64,000 bases of DNA. Origin: CAYVOV01 sp964453525 (GTDB lineage: Bacteria > Chloroflexota > Dehalococcoidia > Dehalococcoidales > UBA2162). This document shows, in pieces, positions 31,775 to 40,722 of this stretch. The stretch spans positions 1 through 64,000 of the forward strand of contig CAYVOV010000013.1 of the NCBI GenBank assembly GCA_964453525.1, in the 5' to 3' direction. The notes under the pieces are model-generated. The model did not search any database. It worked only from the letters and a program-made list of their open reading frames with translations, and was not told the origin of the DNA. The translations under genes and the position numbers were made by a program. Position 1 is the first letter of the stretch. Each line of letters opens with the position of its first letter.

Positions 31775-33085
31775 CTAATACCGGACATACTCTCTGATTG
31801 AATCGAGCATCGCCTTGATGTCTTCCATATTACCCTCGTCGGGAAGCCTGACATTAAGAAGCAGACCTCCGCCCTTGCCGTACCTGTCGAATAACTCCTT
31901 GTAGTATTCTGCCACTTCATTCGGCGAAGCAAGCTTCAATGAAAAAGGACCTCTCACCAGGACACACAGGTGTCCCTTCAGGATTTCTCTGGCTTTGGCG
32001 ATATCCACGTCTTCAACGGAGATAACTGCCTTGCCTTTGGGTAACTCCAGCAAACATTCTAGCCGGTCTCCGAATTCCGCCTCGAAAAACGGTATTGGCA
32101 CGTACCCAAGGTCAATCACTGCCTGCATTGCCCTCTTTAGTCCGGGCCAGTAGAACTTTTTAAACTGCTCGTCTGACATGAAGGATTTATCTCCCCGCCA
32201 GAGTGGCATTCCCACCCTTTTAGGATTGCCTCTTTTATTCGGGTCTGCCGGGACCGCCTGAGCGATCCGCCTGTCCAGTATCATGTCACATGCCTGGAGC
32301 AGTTTTTCCGGGCGTTGGAACATATCCAGCATCGAACCCTTCATACCTCTCAAGAAGCTCGATACGGTATCAAATGGAGCACCGCCGACACCACCGATTC
32401 CCAGCTGAGAAAACGGCGGGAAACCCAGTTCGGCAAGTTCTTCATAGGCGTCACCGATTGTCTCTCTGAATTGCTTCATCTCTTTTCCGGCTCTGGAAAG
32501 GACTCTGGCGACCTCCTCGAATTCCGGGGAGGCGAACATTGTCGTAACTCCTTCGAATCCGCTGAATATAACACCGAGAGGCGGAAGCTGGGATAAAGGC
32601 ATCAGAGCACTATACATTCGGGGGAAGTAATAGCGGAGCATGAAGTCAGTAGGGTCAGAGAGGAAAATATCATATTCATCTGCTTTCATGAATTCAATCT
32701 CGAGAAACTGGTATTCGTAATCGGGGGGGAGAGCGCTGCCGGGATATCGCCTGTTGGTCACACCGAGGGTTTCCATGGCTACACCGGAAGTGGGCAGACC
32801 GGCATTGCACATATCCGGCTCGAATGCAACCGTAACCTCTCTTATCGCTCTTTTCCAGCCGATGGGGTCGTAATAAGCGGCGGAGCGCTGGATATCGGTA
32901 TATCTGCTGGGGTCCACGTTCAGTGATAGCGGAATCCGGTCCGGTTCTCTCAGCTCGATGGCATCCCTGACTCTTTTCTCCCTTTCTTCGTAAAGCTGTT
33001 CCGTGGTCTTGCCGTGCTTCCTTTCGATTTCATCCTTTATTCTTTTTTGTTCCTCGTAATACAGTTCTATATCTTTATCAGCCAT
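31775..33085 (-). CDS. Uroporphyrinogen decarboxylase-family protein, paralogue
   Basis: 436 aa, clearly related to its downstream neighbour (TTEQLYEEREKRVRDAIEL.EPDRIP; FDTVSSFLRGMKGSMLDMFQRPEKLLQACDMILDRR; WRGDKSFMSDEQFKKFYWPGLKRAMQAVIDLGY). The tandem copy suggests two subunits or two related methyl donors. It carries about 24 extra residues at the N-terminus rich in charged residues. Together with the CoA ligase and amidohydrolase upstream it forms an apparent four-gene operon. Confidence 0.82.
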   Translation of the reverse strand: MADKDIELYYEEQKRIKDEIERKHGKTTEQLYEEREKRVRDAIELREPDRIPLSLNVDPSRYTDIQRSAAYYDPIGWKRAIREVTVAFEPDMCNAGLPTSGVAMETLGVTNRRYPGSALPPDYEYQFLEIEFMKADEYDIFLSDPTDFMLRYYFPRMYSALMPLSQLPPLGVIFSGFEGVTTMFASPEFEEVARVLSRAGKEMKQFRETIGDAYEELAELGFPPFSQLGIGGVGGAPFDTVSSFLRGMKGSMLDMFQRPEKLLQACDMILDRRIAQAVPADPNKRGNPKRVGMPLWRGDKSFMSDEQFKKFYWPGLKRAMQAVIDLGYVPIPFFEAEFGDRLECLLELPKGKAVISVEDVDIAKAREILKGHLCVLVRGPFSLKLASPNEVAEYYKELFDRYGKGGGLLLNVRLPDEGNMEDIKAMLDSIREYVRY

Positions 33086-33173
33086 CAGGTATCTCCTTGT
33101 AATCTGTAATTAGGTGATTCTAACACAAACGTTAGTCCATACCAAAGTTCCATAAGTTTGTAGATTCTGAGTT

Positions 33174-34817
33174 TCACGAACCACCCAGGCGTTTATTAAG
33201 GTCTTCTTTTAATGCTTTCTTGTCAGGTTTTCCGATTTTAGTCAACGGGATTTCCTGGATAAGTTCGACCCTCTCCGGCAGTTGAAGCACCGAGGCACCC
33301 CGGCTTTTTAAAAAGTCGACGATATCTTCCAGTGCCGGCCTAGCGTCTCCTCTGGGCTTGATATAAGCACAGGCTTTTTCTCCCAGGATGTCATCCGGCA
33401 TGCCGATAACAGCGACCTCATCAACGTCCGGATGGACACTTATCAATACCTCCATGTCTACGGGACTGATGTTTTCACCGCCCCTGATGATAATGTCTTT
33501 GGCCCTTCCCGTTATCCTGATATTCCCGGCATTATCGATTACCGCCAGGTCTCCGGTACTGAAGAACCCATCATTTGTGAAAGCCTTTTTATTTTCTTCA
33601 GGATTCTTCAGATAGCCGAAAAATACGCAGGGTCCTTTGGCCAGTAGCTCTCCTTCGGAATTTCGCGGGAGTTCACGGCCTTCGGCATCAATGACTTTGA
33701 ACTCATCACCCGGGCAGCAGGCTTTCCCAACTGTATTGAAGATTATTTCTTCATCATCATCCAGTCTGGTAGTGCAGGCGGTACCCTCGGACATTCCGAA
33801 GGCGCTGACATATACTTTACCTATCTTTTTGTGGACAGCCCGGATAACCTCAGATGGGGTTTTTGCTCCGCCGACATATAGCGCTCTCAGAGAAGTCATA
33901 TTATATTTAGCCAGACCGCTGAAATTGACCAGCCTGGCCAGCAGGGTCGGTACCAGAGGAGCGCAGGTTATCTTTTTGAGTTGAATGATTTCGCATATAT
34001 CCTGCGGCCTGGTCGAGTCCAGAAAAACCAGCTTGCCGCCTGTTAAAACGGTGCCGTTCATCGCCGCCAGACCGAGGTTATGCTCTAATGGTACCGAAAT
34101 CAGACAGATGTCTTCACTTCCCTGGTCGCGAGCGATTGCCCTATATTTCGCCTCACAGATGGCGCTGTTGTGAGTGCGTGGGACGGCTTTGGACAGGCCG
34201 GTAGTGCCTCCGGTGGGTAGTATGAAAGCCACCTCTCCTGTTGGTGGCTTACTCTCCGACAGTTTGTGAACATCGTCGCTGCTCAAATCGGTATCACGGA
34301 TTAGTTTATCGAAGGCGGTAAACCGGGTATTCCCTTTTCCCCTAGCAATAATGACATGTTCAATCTGTGGATTGACTTTAATGACATCTTCGATGACCGG
34401 AAGATAATCGGTATTACGGTATTTCTCGGGCACTATCCAGGCTTTGGCTCTGGTAAGCCCGGCGAAGTGGTTGATTTCTATCTGCATGTGCCGCGGCAGC
34501 AGCAAGACCGCCGGAGCGCCGATTTTCTGAAGAGCAAAGAAAGTATAGATAAATTCTATCCAGTTCGGAAGCTGTACCAGGACACACTCGCCACCGTTAA
34601 TGCCGAGCCTGAGAAGACTTATTGCCAGCCTGTCTACCCGCTCACGGAGCTGAGCATAGGTTAGGCTGTTATCATCATCGACATAAGCTTCTTTATCAGG
34701 ATACAGGTCCGCAGTCTTATCCAGAATATCACCGAGAGTGATATTCTGCCACCAGCCCATCCGGACATATTTTTCTGCGTCTTCTTTCCTCGGCTCGACG
34801 AAGCCGTCTATTGACAT
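33174..34817 (-). CDS. AMP-binding acyl/aryl-CoA ligase
   Basis: 547 aa of the ANL superfamily. The P-loop is FILPTGGTTGLSKAVPRTH, the A5 motif FGMSEGT, the A7 motif STGDLAVID with RITGRAKDIIIRGGENISP, and the catalytic Lys near the end PLTKIGKPDKKALKED. The N-terminal half resembles 2,3-dihydroxybenzoate-AMP ligase/EntE-type proteins, so an aromatic acid is a reasonable guess for the substrate. It forms an acyl-CoA from the acid, ATP and CoA. It lies 13 bp from the amidohydrolase. Confidence 0.88.
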   Translation of the reverse strand: MSIDGFVEPRKEDAEKYVRMGWWQNITLGDILDKTADLYPDKEAYVDDDNSLTYAQLRERVDRLAISLLRLGINGGECVLVQLPNWIEFIYTFFALQKIGAPAVLLLPRHMQIEINHFAGLTRAKAWIVPEKYRNTDYLPVIEDVIKVNPQIEHVIIARGKGNTRFTAFDKLIRDTDLSSDDVHKLSESKPPTGEVAFILPTGGTTGLSKAVPRTHNSAICEAKYRAIARDQGSEDICLISVPLEHNLGLAAMNGTVLTGGKLVFLDSTRPQDICEIIQLKKITCAPLVPTLLARLVNFSGLAKYNMTSLRALYVGGAKTPSEVIRAVHKKIGKVYVSAFGMSEGTACTTRLDDDEEIIFNTVGKACCPGDEFKVIDAEGRELPRNSEGELLAKGPCVFFGYLKNPEENKKAFTNDGFFSTGDLAVIDNAGNIRITGRAKDIIIRGGENISPVDMEVLISVHPDVDEVAVIGMPDDILGEKACAYIKPRGDARPALEDIVDFLKSRGASVLQLPERVELIQEIPLTKIGKPDKKALKEDLNKRLGGS

Positions 34818-34830
34818 CTATTACCTCCGA

Positions 34831-35841
34831 CTAGCGTTCAAGGTGCAGTAGTTTTCTGGCATTACCCTCGAATATCATAGTTTTATTGTCGTCGGGAATG
34901 GTCATCGCTTCTACTGACCTGATTACTTCTCTGGTAAACCTGTCCCCTTCTTCATCGTCAAAGGGAAAATCCGTGGCGAATACAATATGCTCGGCACCGA
35001 AGAAGTCATAGCCGCACATTAAAGCCGCTGAGTTGCCATTAAGGGCAGTATCGCCATAGAACATGCGGAAATAATCGATTGGCGGCTTACTCAGTGCCTG
35101 TTTCCATTTAGCATTGAGGTGCATTTCAGCATAGTCCTGACCAACGGTAATTCTCTCGGAAAAATAAGGAATCATGGCTCCGCAGTGATGGGTGATGAAT
35201 TTGAGATTCGGATACTTTTCAAGTATTTCGGAAAAGACCAGGCGTACCATTGCCGCCGTAGTTTCATAAGGCCAGCCGAACATCTGGTAAATATAATACC
35301 TGGAATGGTCTTCGTTTTTATAATCTGGAATGTGACGCCCTCGGGCGGGATGTATCCAGATTGGCAAATCGTAACCGGCCATTTTTTCATAAAGGGGCAG
35401 AAATTCCGGTGAGTCCAGCGGCTTGCCTCCTGCCGGGGTAAATAACTGTACCCCTTTGAGATTCAGTTCACTAATCGCTCTATCGGCCTCATTCAAAGCA
35501 GCCTCCATGTCATTCACCGGCAGGCAGGCTACAGCGGCAATGAATTTGTCCGGGTATTTTACTGTAAGCTCTGCCATTTCGTCATTGGCAAGCTTTGCCA
35601 GGTAGACGGCGTCTTCCTGGCTTGCCGATTCCTCGAGCGCTGGTGAAGCGCAGGTCAGGACATGAGTCAGTCCCTCATGTTTTTCTATAATACGGTGCCT
35701 GTTATCGAGGTCCCATAAAGCCGGTGTATGCTCTATTATATAGTCCCAGTGTTCGGAATAGAAACGGCGGTTGGCTTTTCGGTAGAGGGCTTCTTTGTAT
35801 TTCATGGGAATAATATGGGTAAAAATGTCAATCTTAATCAC
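34831..35841 (-). CDS. ACMSD-type amidohydrolase (amidohydro-rel)
   Basis: 336 aa. TIM-barrel amidohydrolase of the 2-amino-3-carboxymuconate-6-semialdehyde/resorcylate decarboxylase group: LPIWIHPARG with barrel His, KFITHHCGAMIP with the next His and an Asp in FATDFPFDDEEG. The opening motif, usually DxHxH, is DIFTHIIP: the first His is Phe, so one metal ligand is lost. The gene may decarboxylate an aromatic or muconate-type acid. It leads the ligase/UroD run and is divergent from the CMD gene. Confidence 0.8.
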   Translation of the reverse strand: MIKIDIFTHIIPMKYKEALYRKANRRFYSEHWDYIIEHTPALWDLDNRHRIIEKHEGLTHVLTCASPALEESASQEDAVYLAKLANDEMAELTVKYPDKFIAAVACLPVNDMEAALNEADRAISELNLKGVQLFTPAGGKPLDSPEFLPLYEKMAGYDLPIWIHPARGRHIPDYKNEDHSRYYIYQMFGWPYETTAAMVRLVFSEILEKYPNLKFITHHCGAMIPYFSERITVGQDYAEMHLNAKWKQALSKPPIDYFRMFYGDTALNGNSAALMCGYDFFGAEHIVFATDFPFDDEEGDRFTREVIRSVEAMTIPDDNKTMIFEGNARKLLHLER

Positions 35842-36128
35842 TCGCTGCCTCCTGACAAAGCTATGTAATTGATCAGTAATTCCGAATCAATATATAGGCA
35901 CGTTTATTTAATCCAAAAAATGATTGAACTATCTCTCAAGCAACTAATGTCTTTAAAGAATACTCTATCTTAAGTTATCTAAATGGGTGTTCGCAATAAC
36001 CTTTAATCAAAAATGATTTCGTGGGGAGTTCGATTTTTGGGTCTCCATGCGTTTATTATTGACTGGTATCACTGTAACTAATAAGGTGCTATACTTGTAA
36101 GGTAAATCTAGTAAATGGAGGTACGGAA

Positions 36129-36431
36129 ATGACAACACCGGGTCCAGGTTGGCAGGCCAAACTGCAGGAAATATCACCGGAATTACTCGCAAAAATGAAC
36201 GCACTCCGTGAGACGGTGATGGTAGAAGGTGCGCTTTCTGTCAAGACAAAGACATTAATGATGATGCTTTGTGATGCCTTGCTGGCACATCCCGATGGAG
36301 TAGCCAATATTGCCCGGCGAGCGCGTGAGCTGGGAGCGAGCGAAGCGGAAATTGCCGAAACCCTGGGAGTGGCTTTCATGATGGGAGGAATGCCCGGTCT
36401 GGTTACCGGTGCCAGCGCATTTCGTGATTAG
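36129..36431 (+). CDS. Carboxymuconolactone decarboxylase (CMD/AhpD)-family protein
   Basis: 100 aa, all-helical CMD fold: LMMMLCDALLAHPDGVANIARRARELGASEAEIAETLGVAFMMGGMPGLVTG. AhpD-type members have CxxCxxxH; here only one Cys with a His six residues later (CDALLAH) is kept, so disulfide peroxidase chemistry is unlikely. GGAGG precedes the ATG. A terminator (36477-36503) follows, separating it from the UGSC-type gene. Role unclear. Confidence 0.8.
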   Translation: MTTPGPGWQAKLQEISPELLAKMNALRETVMVEGALSVKTKTLMMMLCDALLAHPDGVANIARRARELGASEAEIAETLGVAFMMGGMPGLVTGASAFRD

Positions 36432-36476
36432 ACGAAAGTAACTTTAAGCCTTTGAATCAAACTGAGCATCGTTGCC

Positions 36477-36503
36477 GGGGGAGTACAACTCCCCCTTGTT
36501 TCT
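36477..36503 (+). terminator. Rho-independent terminator after the CMD gene
   Basis: GGGGGAGT (36477-36484) / ACTCCCCC (36488-36495) with a 3-nt loop, followed by TTGTTTCTT. Confidence 0.7.
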
Positions 36504-36526
36504 TCATATCATCTGACATATAATCA

Positions 36527-36555
36527 TTGACGTAATTAACCTGGTAGTAACTATT
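36527..36555 (+). promoter_or_regulatory. Possible promoter of the UGSC selenoprotein gene
   Basis: TTGACG (36527-36532), a 17-bp spacer, ACTATT (36550-36555). The -10 is poor; the position, after the terminator and about 30 bp before the ATG, is right. Confidence 0.35.
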
Positions 36556-36584
36556 TAAATTACATGAAAACATAAGGAGGATAA

Positions 36585-38339
36585 ATGGCAGAAAGATATA
36601 AGTGTCTCAATCCTGTTGGAATCCAGGACCCGGTGGATTTAATACCTCTGGCGTCACGTCTTGATACCATCGATGGCAAGACTATCTATGTCTGTATCAA
36701 TGCCGGAGGCGACCAGGATATCACGATACCCCTGCTGAAGAAGTTGCCGGCTGACTATCCTCAGGTAAACTGGCAAATAAAGCGTCAATTCGGTTTCAGT
36801 GCCGAACTAACGGAAGAAGAGAGAAAAACCTGCGATGCGATGATTTCAGGCGTTATCTGGTGACATGGTGCTATTTGGGGACAGTTGTTCCAGGTAGCAG
36901 ATGTTGAGCAAGCAGGCATCCCCACGGTATCCCTGCTCTACCAGGACCAGGATGAATGCTTCAGACAGGCAGCCACGTTAAGCGGCTCACCCTGTTTACG
37001 GCGGGTGCATGTTTCTCGTACCCTTCCCGGACCGGAAGATGTTGATGGATTTATTGAGCCTATGTTCGATGCTTTAACCCGGCCCCTGACAGAAGAGGAA
37101 AAAGCTAGCGGCCTTCTGAGGCTGCCGGATGACAGGATACTGTTTGAAGGCACCCTTGAAGAAGCTGAAGAATTCTACCAGCAGACGGAGAAAATCCCTT
37201 ATCTGCGTTATAATGCTCCCGTTGCCCTTTATACGGACGGTCTGCCGGTAACTGTTCCCACCGAGGAACGTGTTGCCGCGATGCTGAAAGGCACCAGTCA
37301 TAAACCTGACGAAATCATAACTCACCAGGCTGACCATGGCAGGATGGTAATGGGAATGGGAGAAGGAGCTAAGAAGGGCGACCCGGTACTGTTCCAGCCG
37401 GTGAAGCGAAAGGCTACTGTGGAACATGTAGCGGTCAATGCCGTCATGGCCGGATGCAGGCCGGAGTACCTGCCGGTGGTTCTGGCTATTGCCGAAGCAG
37501 GAGGGGGTGGCGGTTTTGACGGCCGCGGCAGCCAGGGCTATGTTGTCAGCGGACCCATTGCCAAGGAAATAGGGATGAACTTTGACGTCGGCATATTCGG
37601 CCCCGGCAACCAGGCTAACAGAAGTATCGCCCGTGCTGCTGAACTGATGTGGCGTAACTTCGGCGGCAATGTTCCGAACGTAACAAATTGCGGTGTAATG
37701 GGAGCACCTCTTTTTAACTGCATTCCCGAGGATATAGACTCGCTACCGCCTGGCTGGAAAGGACTGAACGAAGAGTATGACTTCAGGAAAGACCAGAGTG
37801 TTATATACGTGATAAATCTGGGAAGAGGCGGCACAACCAACATACACCGCACCGAGTTCTCTCCGGGTGGATACCGGGCATTCCAGAAAAGCGGTCACGG
37901 AGGAATAGCCAGACGTCTTGGCGTTAAAGGTATTCCCGGCCCACATAACTTTTTTGAATACATGCTTACCGAACTCTGGGCAGGTAGAGAGGGCGGCATT
38001 ACATTCCTCATGCTCCCCCAGATGGCTCAACACATGTATGAATTAGGCTTTAAATCCAAGGATGAAATATACGAGTGGCTATATAACGCAAGCTTCAGAA
38101 CGATGAAAGAATACAGGACCCACTCCTGGCCTGATGTTCAGACAAACTCATGGCTGGGTATAGAACCATCTTCAGGTAAGCCGTATAAAGAGCTGGATGA
38201 TGATTTTATGGTACCGATGGTAAAAGACCCTTATGAGAACTGTATAATCGTCACCGGCGGGGGCGAGGAATACCCTCAGTGGTTTGGCGCTCGCCGGTCT
38301 GCCGGAAATCTCGCCTACGGCATAGACTACTGGCGGTAA
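36585..38339 (+). CDS. UGSC-family protein read through an in-frame UGA (probable selenoprotein)
   Basis: A single frame of 585 codons interrupted by one TGA at 36861-36863 (codon 93). The 92 residues before it (AERYKCLNPVGIQDPVDLIPLA...YPQVNWQIKRQ...CDAMISGVIW) and the 484 after it (from 36885, ...LFQVADVEQAGIPTVSLLY) are in the same frame, and I recognise both as parts of the 'UGSC family (seleno)protein' type, whose redox site is a Sec or Cys at this point. No ribosome site fits a restart at the TTG of 36885. An 11-bp hairpin begins 6 nt past the UGA. The long C-terminal part has EHVAVNAVMAGCRPEYLPVVLAI and a Gly-rich stretch. Function unknown; a redox role is inferred. A true nonsense mutation is the alternative. 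Confidence 0.75.
36870..36898 (+). promoter_or_regulatory. Bacterial SECIS-like hairpin
   Basis: Immediately 3' of the in-frame UGA: bases 36870-36880 pair with 36888-36898 in 11 consecutive pairs (G-C, C-G, U-A, A-U, two U.G, U-A, two G-C, two G.U) with a 7-nt loop ACAGUUG beginning 17 nt after the UGA. This is the spacing at which bacterial SelB-binding hairpins sit. The loop contains GUU. It lies inside coding sequence, as bacterial SECIS elements do. Confidence 0.6.
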
Positions 38340-38369
38340 AGACAAAAGTATTCATAGACAACCAGACCA

Positions 38370-38405
38370 AGAGGGCTGGAGTTAAAACCTCCAGCCCTCT
38401 TCTTA
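38370..38405 (+). terminator. Rho-independent terminator after the UGSC gene
   Basis: AGAGGGCTGGAG (38370-38381) / CTCCAGCCCTCT (38389-38400), 12-bp perfect stem followed by TCTTA. Confidence 0.75.
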
Positions 38406-38634
38406 ATAATTGTAATATCCATAAACTCTGACAAACGTAGATTGGCAATTTTTGAGGCAGAGTTCTACCCTCTCTGAACTCCCCCTCTGGTAAGGCTATC
38501 TAATTACTGAAGATGCCTTCAGAATGTGACCTGACACACTCTTTTTTGGCTGGTGTTAATGTATAATATTAGTTGTGGGAAACGGCAACCAAAGTTAACA
38601 AAGAGAGTAAAGATAACAAGTGGGGGAATTGACT

Positions 38635-39126
38635 ATGGGGAATGACGATGTTCGAAAAGAATCACTGCATGAACTGACTGAGGGGCCTTACTACAAGACG
38701 GGGTCTCCTGAAAGAACAAATATTGTCGAAAGCGGCACCACCGGGGAAAAGCTCATTGTCGAAGGTCGCGTGCTTACCACCAGAGGAGACTCGATTGCCG
38801 GAGCCTGGCTTGATTTCTGGCAGGCTGATGGCAAAGGAGAATATGACAATACCGGTTATAATCTGCGGGGGCACCAGTATACGGATAAGACAGGGAGCTA
38901 CCGGCTGGAGACGGTTGTACCGGCAATGTACGGTTCGCGCACCCCTCACATTCATGTCAAGGCTCAGGCAAACCCTCAATCCCGGACCGTAACAACTCAG
39001 CTTTTCTTCCCTGAAGAAGAAAGGAACCAGACAGATAACATCTTTGCTCCCGGTATGGTAATGAGCGTCAGTGATAGCGCTGAGGGGAAGCAAGCCAGGT
39101 TTGATTTTGTCCTGAATGCTGATTAA
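38635..39126 (+). CDS. Intradiol ring-cleavage dioxygenase-like protein
   Basis: 163 aa from ATG 38635 (GGGGGA upstream; a GTG at 38620 is an alternative). EGPYY, then GAWLDFWQADGKGEYDN, RGHQYTDKTGSYRLETVVPAMYGSRTPHIHVK: the Tyr and HxH iron ligands of protocatechuate/catechol dioxygenases are recognisable, in a short single-domain form of about 160 residues versus 200-300 in classical enzymes. Iron(III) intradiol cleavage needs oxygen, which is odd for an anaerobe, so it may have another role such as hydrolase or lyase on a hydroxylated ring. A TATAAT at 38562-38567 may be its -10. Confidence 0.75.
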   Translation: MGNDDVRKESLHELTEGPYYKTGSPERTNIVESGTTGEKLIVEGRVLTTRGDSIAGAWLDFWQADGKGEYDNTGYNLRGHQYTDKTGSYRLETVVPAMYGSRTPHIHVKAQANPQSRTVTTQLFFPEEERNQTDNIFAPGMVMSVSDSAEGKQARFDFVLNAD

Positions 39127-39273
39127 GTTGAGGATTCCTGCCCATCACCGATGAAGAAGCCGACGCATGAGGGCCAATTCCACATGTTCTGCCTGTTATA
39201 CCCTCAAATGGGGAAAGGGGGATAATAGGCGGAACATTCCATGTCACTTTCCAGTTGCCACCACAAAGGGTGA

Positions 39274-39340
39274 AAATGACGTTCATGGTGAGCCTGTCGA
39301 AACCATGAACGTCCCTTCGACAAGCTCAGGGCGAACGGGA
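39274..39340. repeat. Palindromic repeat related to the dispersed element
   Basis: GACGTTCATGGT ... ACCATGAACGTC form an inverted repeat, followed by CCTTCGACAAGCTCAGGG, the same core as in the copies at 21302 and 47337. The surrounding gap 39127-39480 otherwise holds only a promoter. Confidence 0.5.
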
Positions 39341-39424
39341 GATAATCTATTTTCGGAGCAACTTTTGAAGTGCACTTTGGTCTGGTATTTTAGACAGGCG
39401 CTGGCTAATTATTAAATGTGGGTC

Positions 39425-39453
39425 TTGACATTAGCTCTTCTTACTGATATAGT
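39425..39453 (+). promoter_or_regulatory. Consensus promoter of the radical SAM pair
   Basis: TTGACA (39425-39430), a 17-bp spacer, TATAGT (39448-39453, immediately repeated), predicting a start near 39460. Confidence 0.65.
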
Positions 39454-39480
39454 TATAGTACATTTGTTCTATTTTTATTA

Positions 39481-40677
39481 TTGATTGGGGGGGCAATTAC
39501 GGACAAGTTGAATACTCTTGTTGCCGCGGCTCAGTTTGATGTCTGCGGTGGCCCAGGTTCTACTACTGACTCCCCGCTGCGTTTCATACATCGGGCCGCT
39601 CTGCCTGGTGGTGGCTCGATATGTTTGTTTAAGGTACTTCTGACAAATATCTGTATTAATGACTGTGCTTATTGTGTGAATCAAATTGGTCGTGATATTC
39701 CCCGTTGTTCTTTCCAATCTGAGGAATTGGCGAAGCTATTTATGGAATTACATACGAAAAGACTCGTGCAGGGCTTATTTCTCAGTTCTGGAATTGGTAA
39801 AAATGCTTCCCGGACCATGGAATCGATGATAAAGGTGGTAGAAATCCTGCGTCAACATTATGGATTCAGGGGATATATTCACCTCAAAATCTTGCCTGGC
39901 GCCAGTTTTGACTGCATCGAAGCTGGTTGCAGACTGGCGAACCGGGTTTCAGTCAACATGGAGGCACCAACAGTCCACCATCTTGCCAGACTGAGCCGCA
40001 GGAAAGATCTGCGTTATGGTATTCTTGAACGCATGCGCTGGGTAAAACAGCTTATTTCTAAAGATGAGAATTCAGTACCCTCAGGACAAACTACCCAGTT
40101 TGTCGTGGGCGCTGCTGGTGAAACAGACCGTGATATCCTGCGTGCTACGAAGGCTCTTTACAGTGAGATAGGATTAAGAAGGGTTTATTTTAGTGCTTTC
40201 CGCCCGATAAGGAACTCCCCCCTACAGGAACTTCGACCCACACCGGCAATACGGGAACACCGGCTCTATCAAACAGACTGGCTACTCAGAATTTATGGTT
40301 TTTCTCTCAGTGAGACGGAACTGGCTCTGACCAAAGACGATAATCTTTCTCTCGGGAAAGACCCCAAGCTTGTTATTGCACAGAAACAACCCTGGCTTTT
40401 CCCTGTAGATGTAAACAGGGCTAGCTATAAGGAGCTTCTCCGTGTACCAGGTATTGGTCCCACATCAGCCAAGAGAATAATTGAAGCTCGTCAGGAACAC
40501 AGCATTTTCTCACTGCAACAACTAAAAAAGATGAAAGTTGTTACCAGCCGGGCACTTCCCTTTATCTGGTTCAAAGGTATGCTTGACCATGAGAAACAAG
40601 CATCATTCATGTCTCAGCTAGATGACGATATAAATCAGCCGGCATCTTCTTTACTCGAAGCCCTGCAGATAGCCTGA
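39481..40677 (+). CDS. Radical SAM protein of the DNA modification/repair type (UDG-linked family)
   Basis: 398 aa. The radical SAM motif is CINDCAYC, then a barrel (GLFLSSGI, RGYIHLKILPG, VSVNMEAPT, QFVVGAAGETDRDI) and a C-terminal helix-hairpin-helix DNA-binding unit (DVNRASYKELLRVPGIGPTSAKRI). This is the layout of the 'putative DNA modification/repair radical SAM protein' family, which is usually next to a uracil-DNA-glycosylase-like gene. None is adjacent here. The start is uncertain: TTG 39481 has no ribosome site, while a G7 tract (39487-39493) sits before a non-standard ATT/ACG. A second radical SAM gene follows at 45 bp. Confidence 0.85.
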   Translation: MIGGAITDKLNTLVAAAQFDVCGGPGSTTDSPLRFIHRAALPGGGSICLFKVLLTNICINDCAYCVNQIGRDIPRCSFQSEELAKLFMELHTKRLVQGLFLSSGIGKNASRTMESMIKVVEILRQHYGFRGYIHLKILPGASFDCIEAGCRLANRVSVNMEAPTVHHLARLSRRKDLRYGILERMRWVKQLISKDENSVPSGQTTQFVVGAAGETDRDILRATKALYSEIGLRRVYFSAFRPIRNSPLQELRPTPAIREHRLYQTDWLLRIYGFSLSETELALTKDDNLSLGKDPKLVIAQKQPWLFPVDVNRASYKELLRVPGIGPTSAKRIIEARQEHSIFSLQQLKKMKVVTSRALPFIWFKGMLDHEKQASFMSQLDDDINQPASSLLEALQIA

Positions 40678-40722
40678 CAAGTGAAGATAGGATGACAGTA
40701 GCAGATTTTTTGTGAGGGGAAA

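Noticed and set aside
36885..38339. A separate gene starting with TTG at 36885
   Set aside because: It is in frame with the preceding 92 codons across a single TGA, has no ribosome site, and the hairpin and family content favour one read-through protein.
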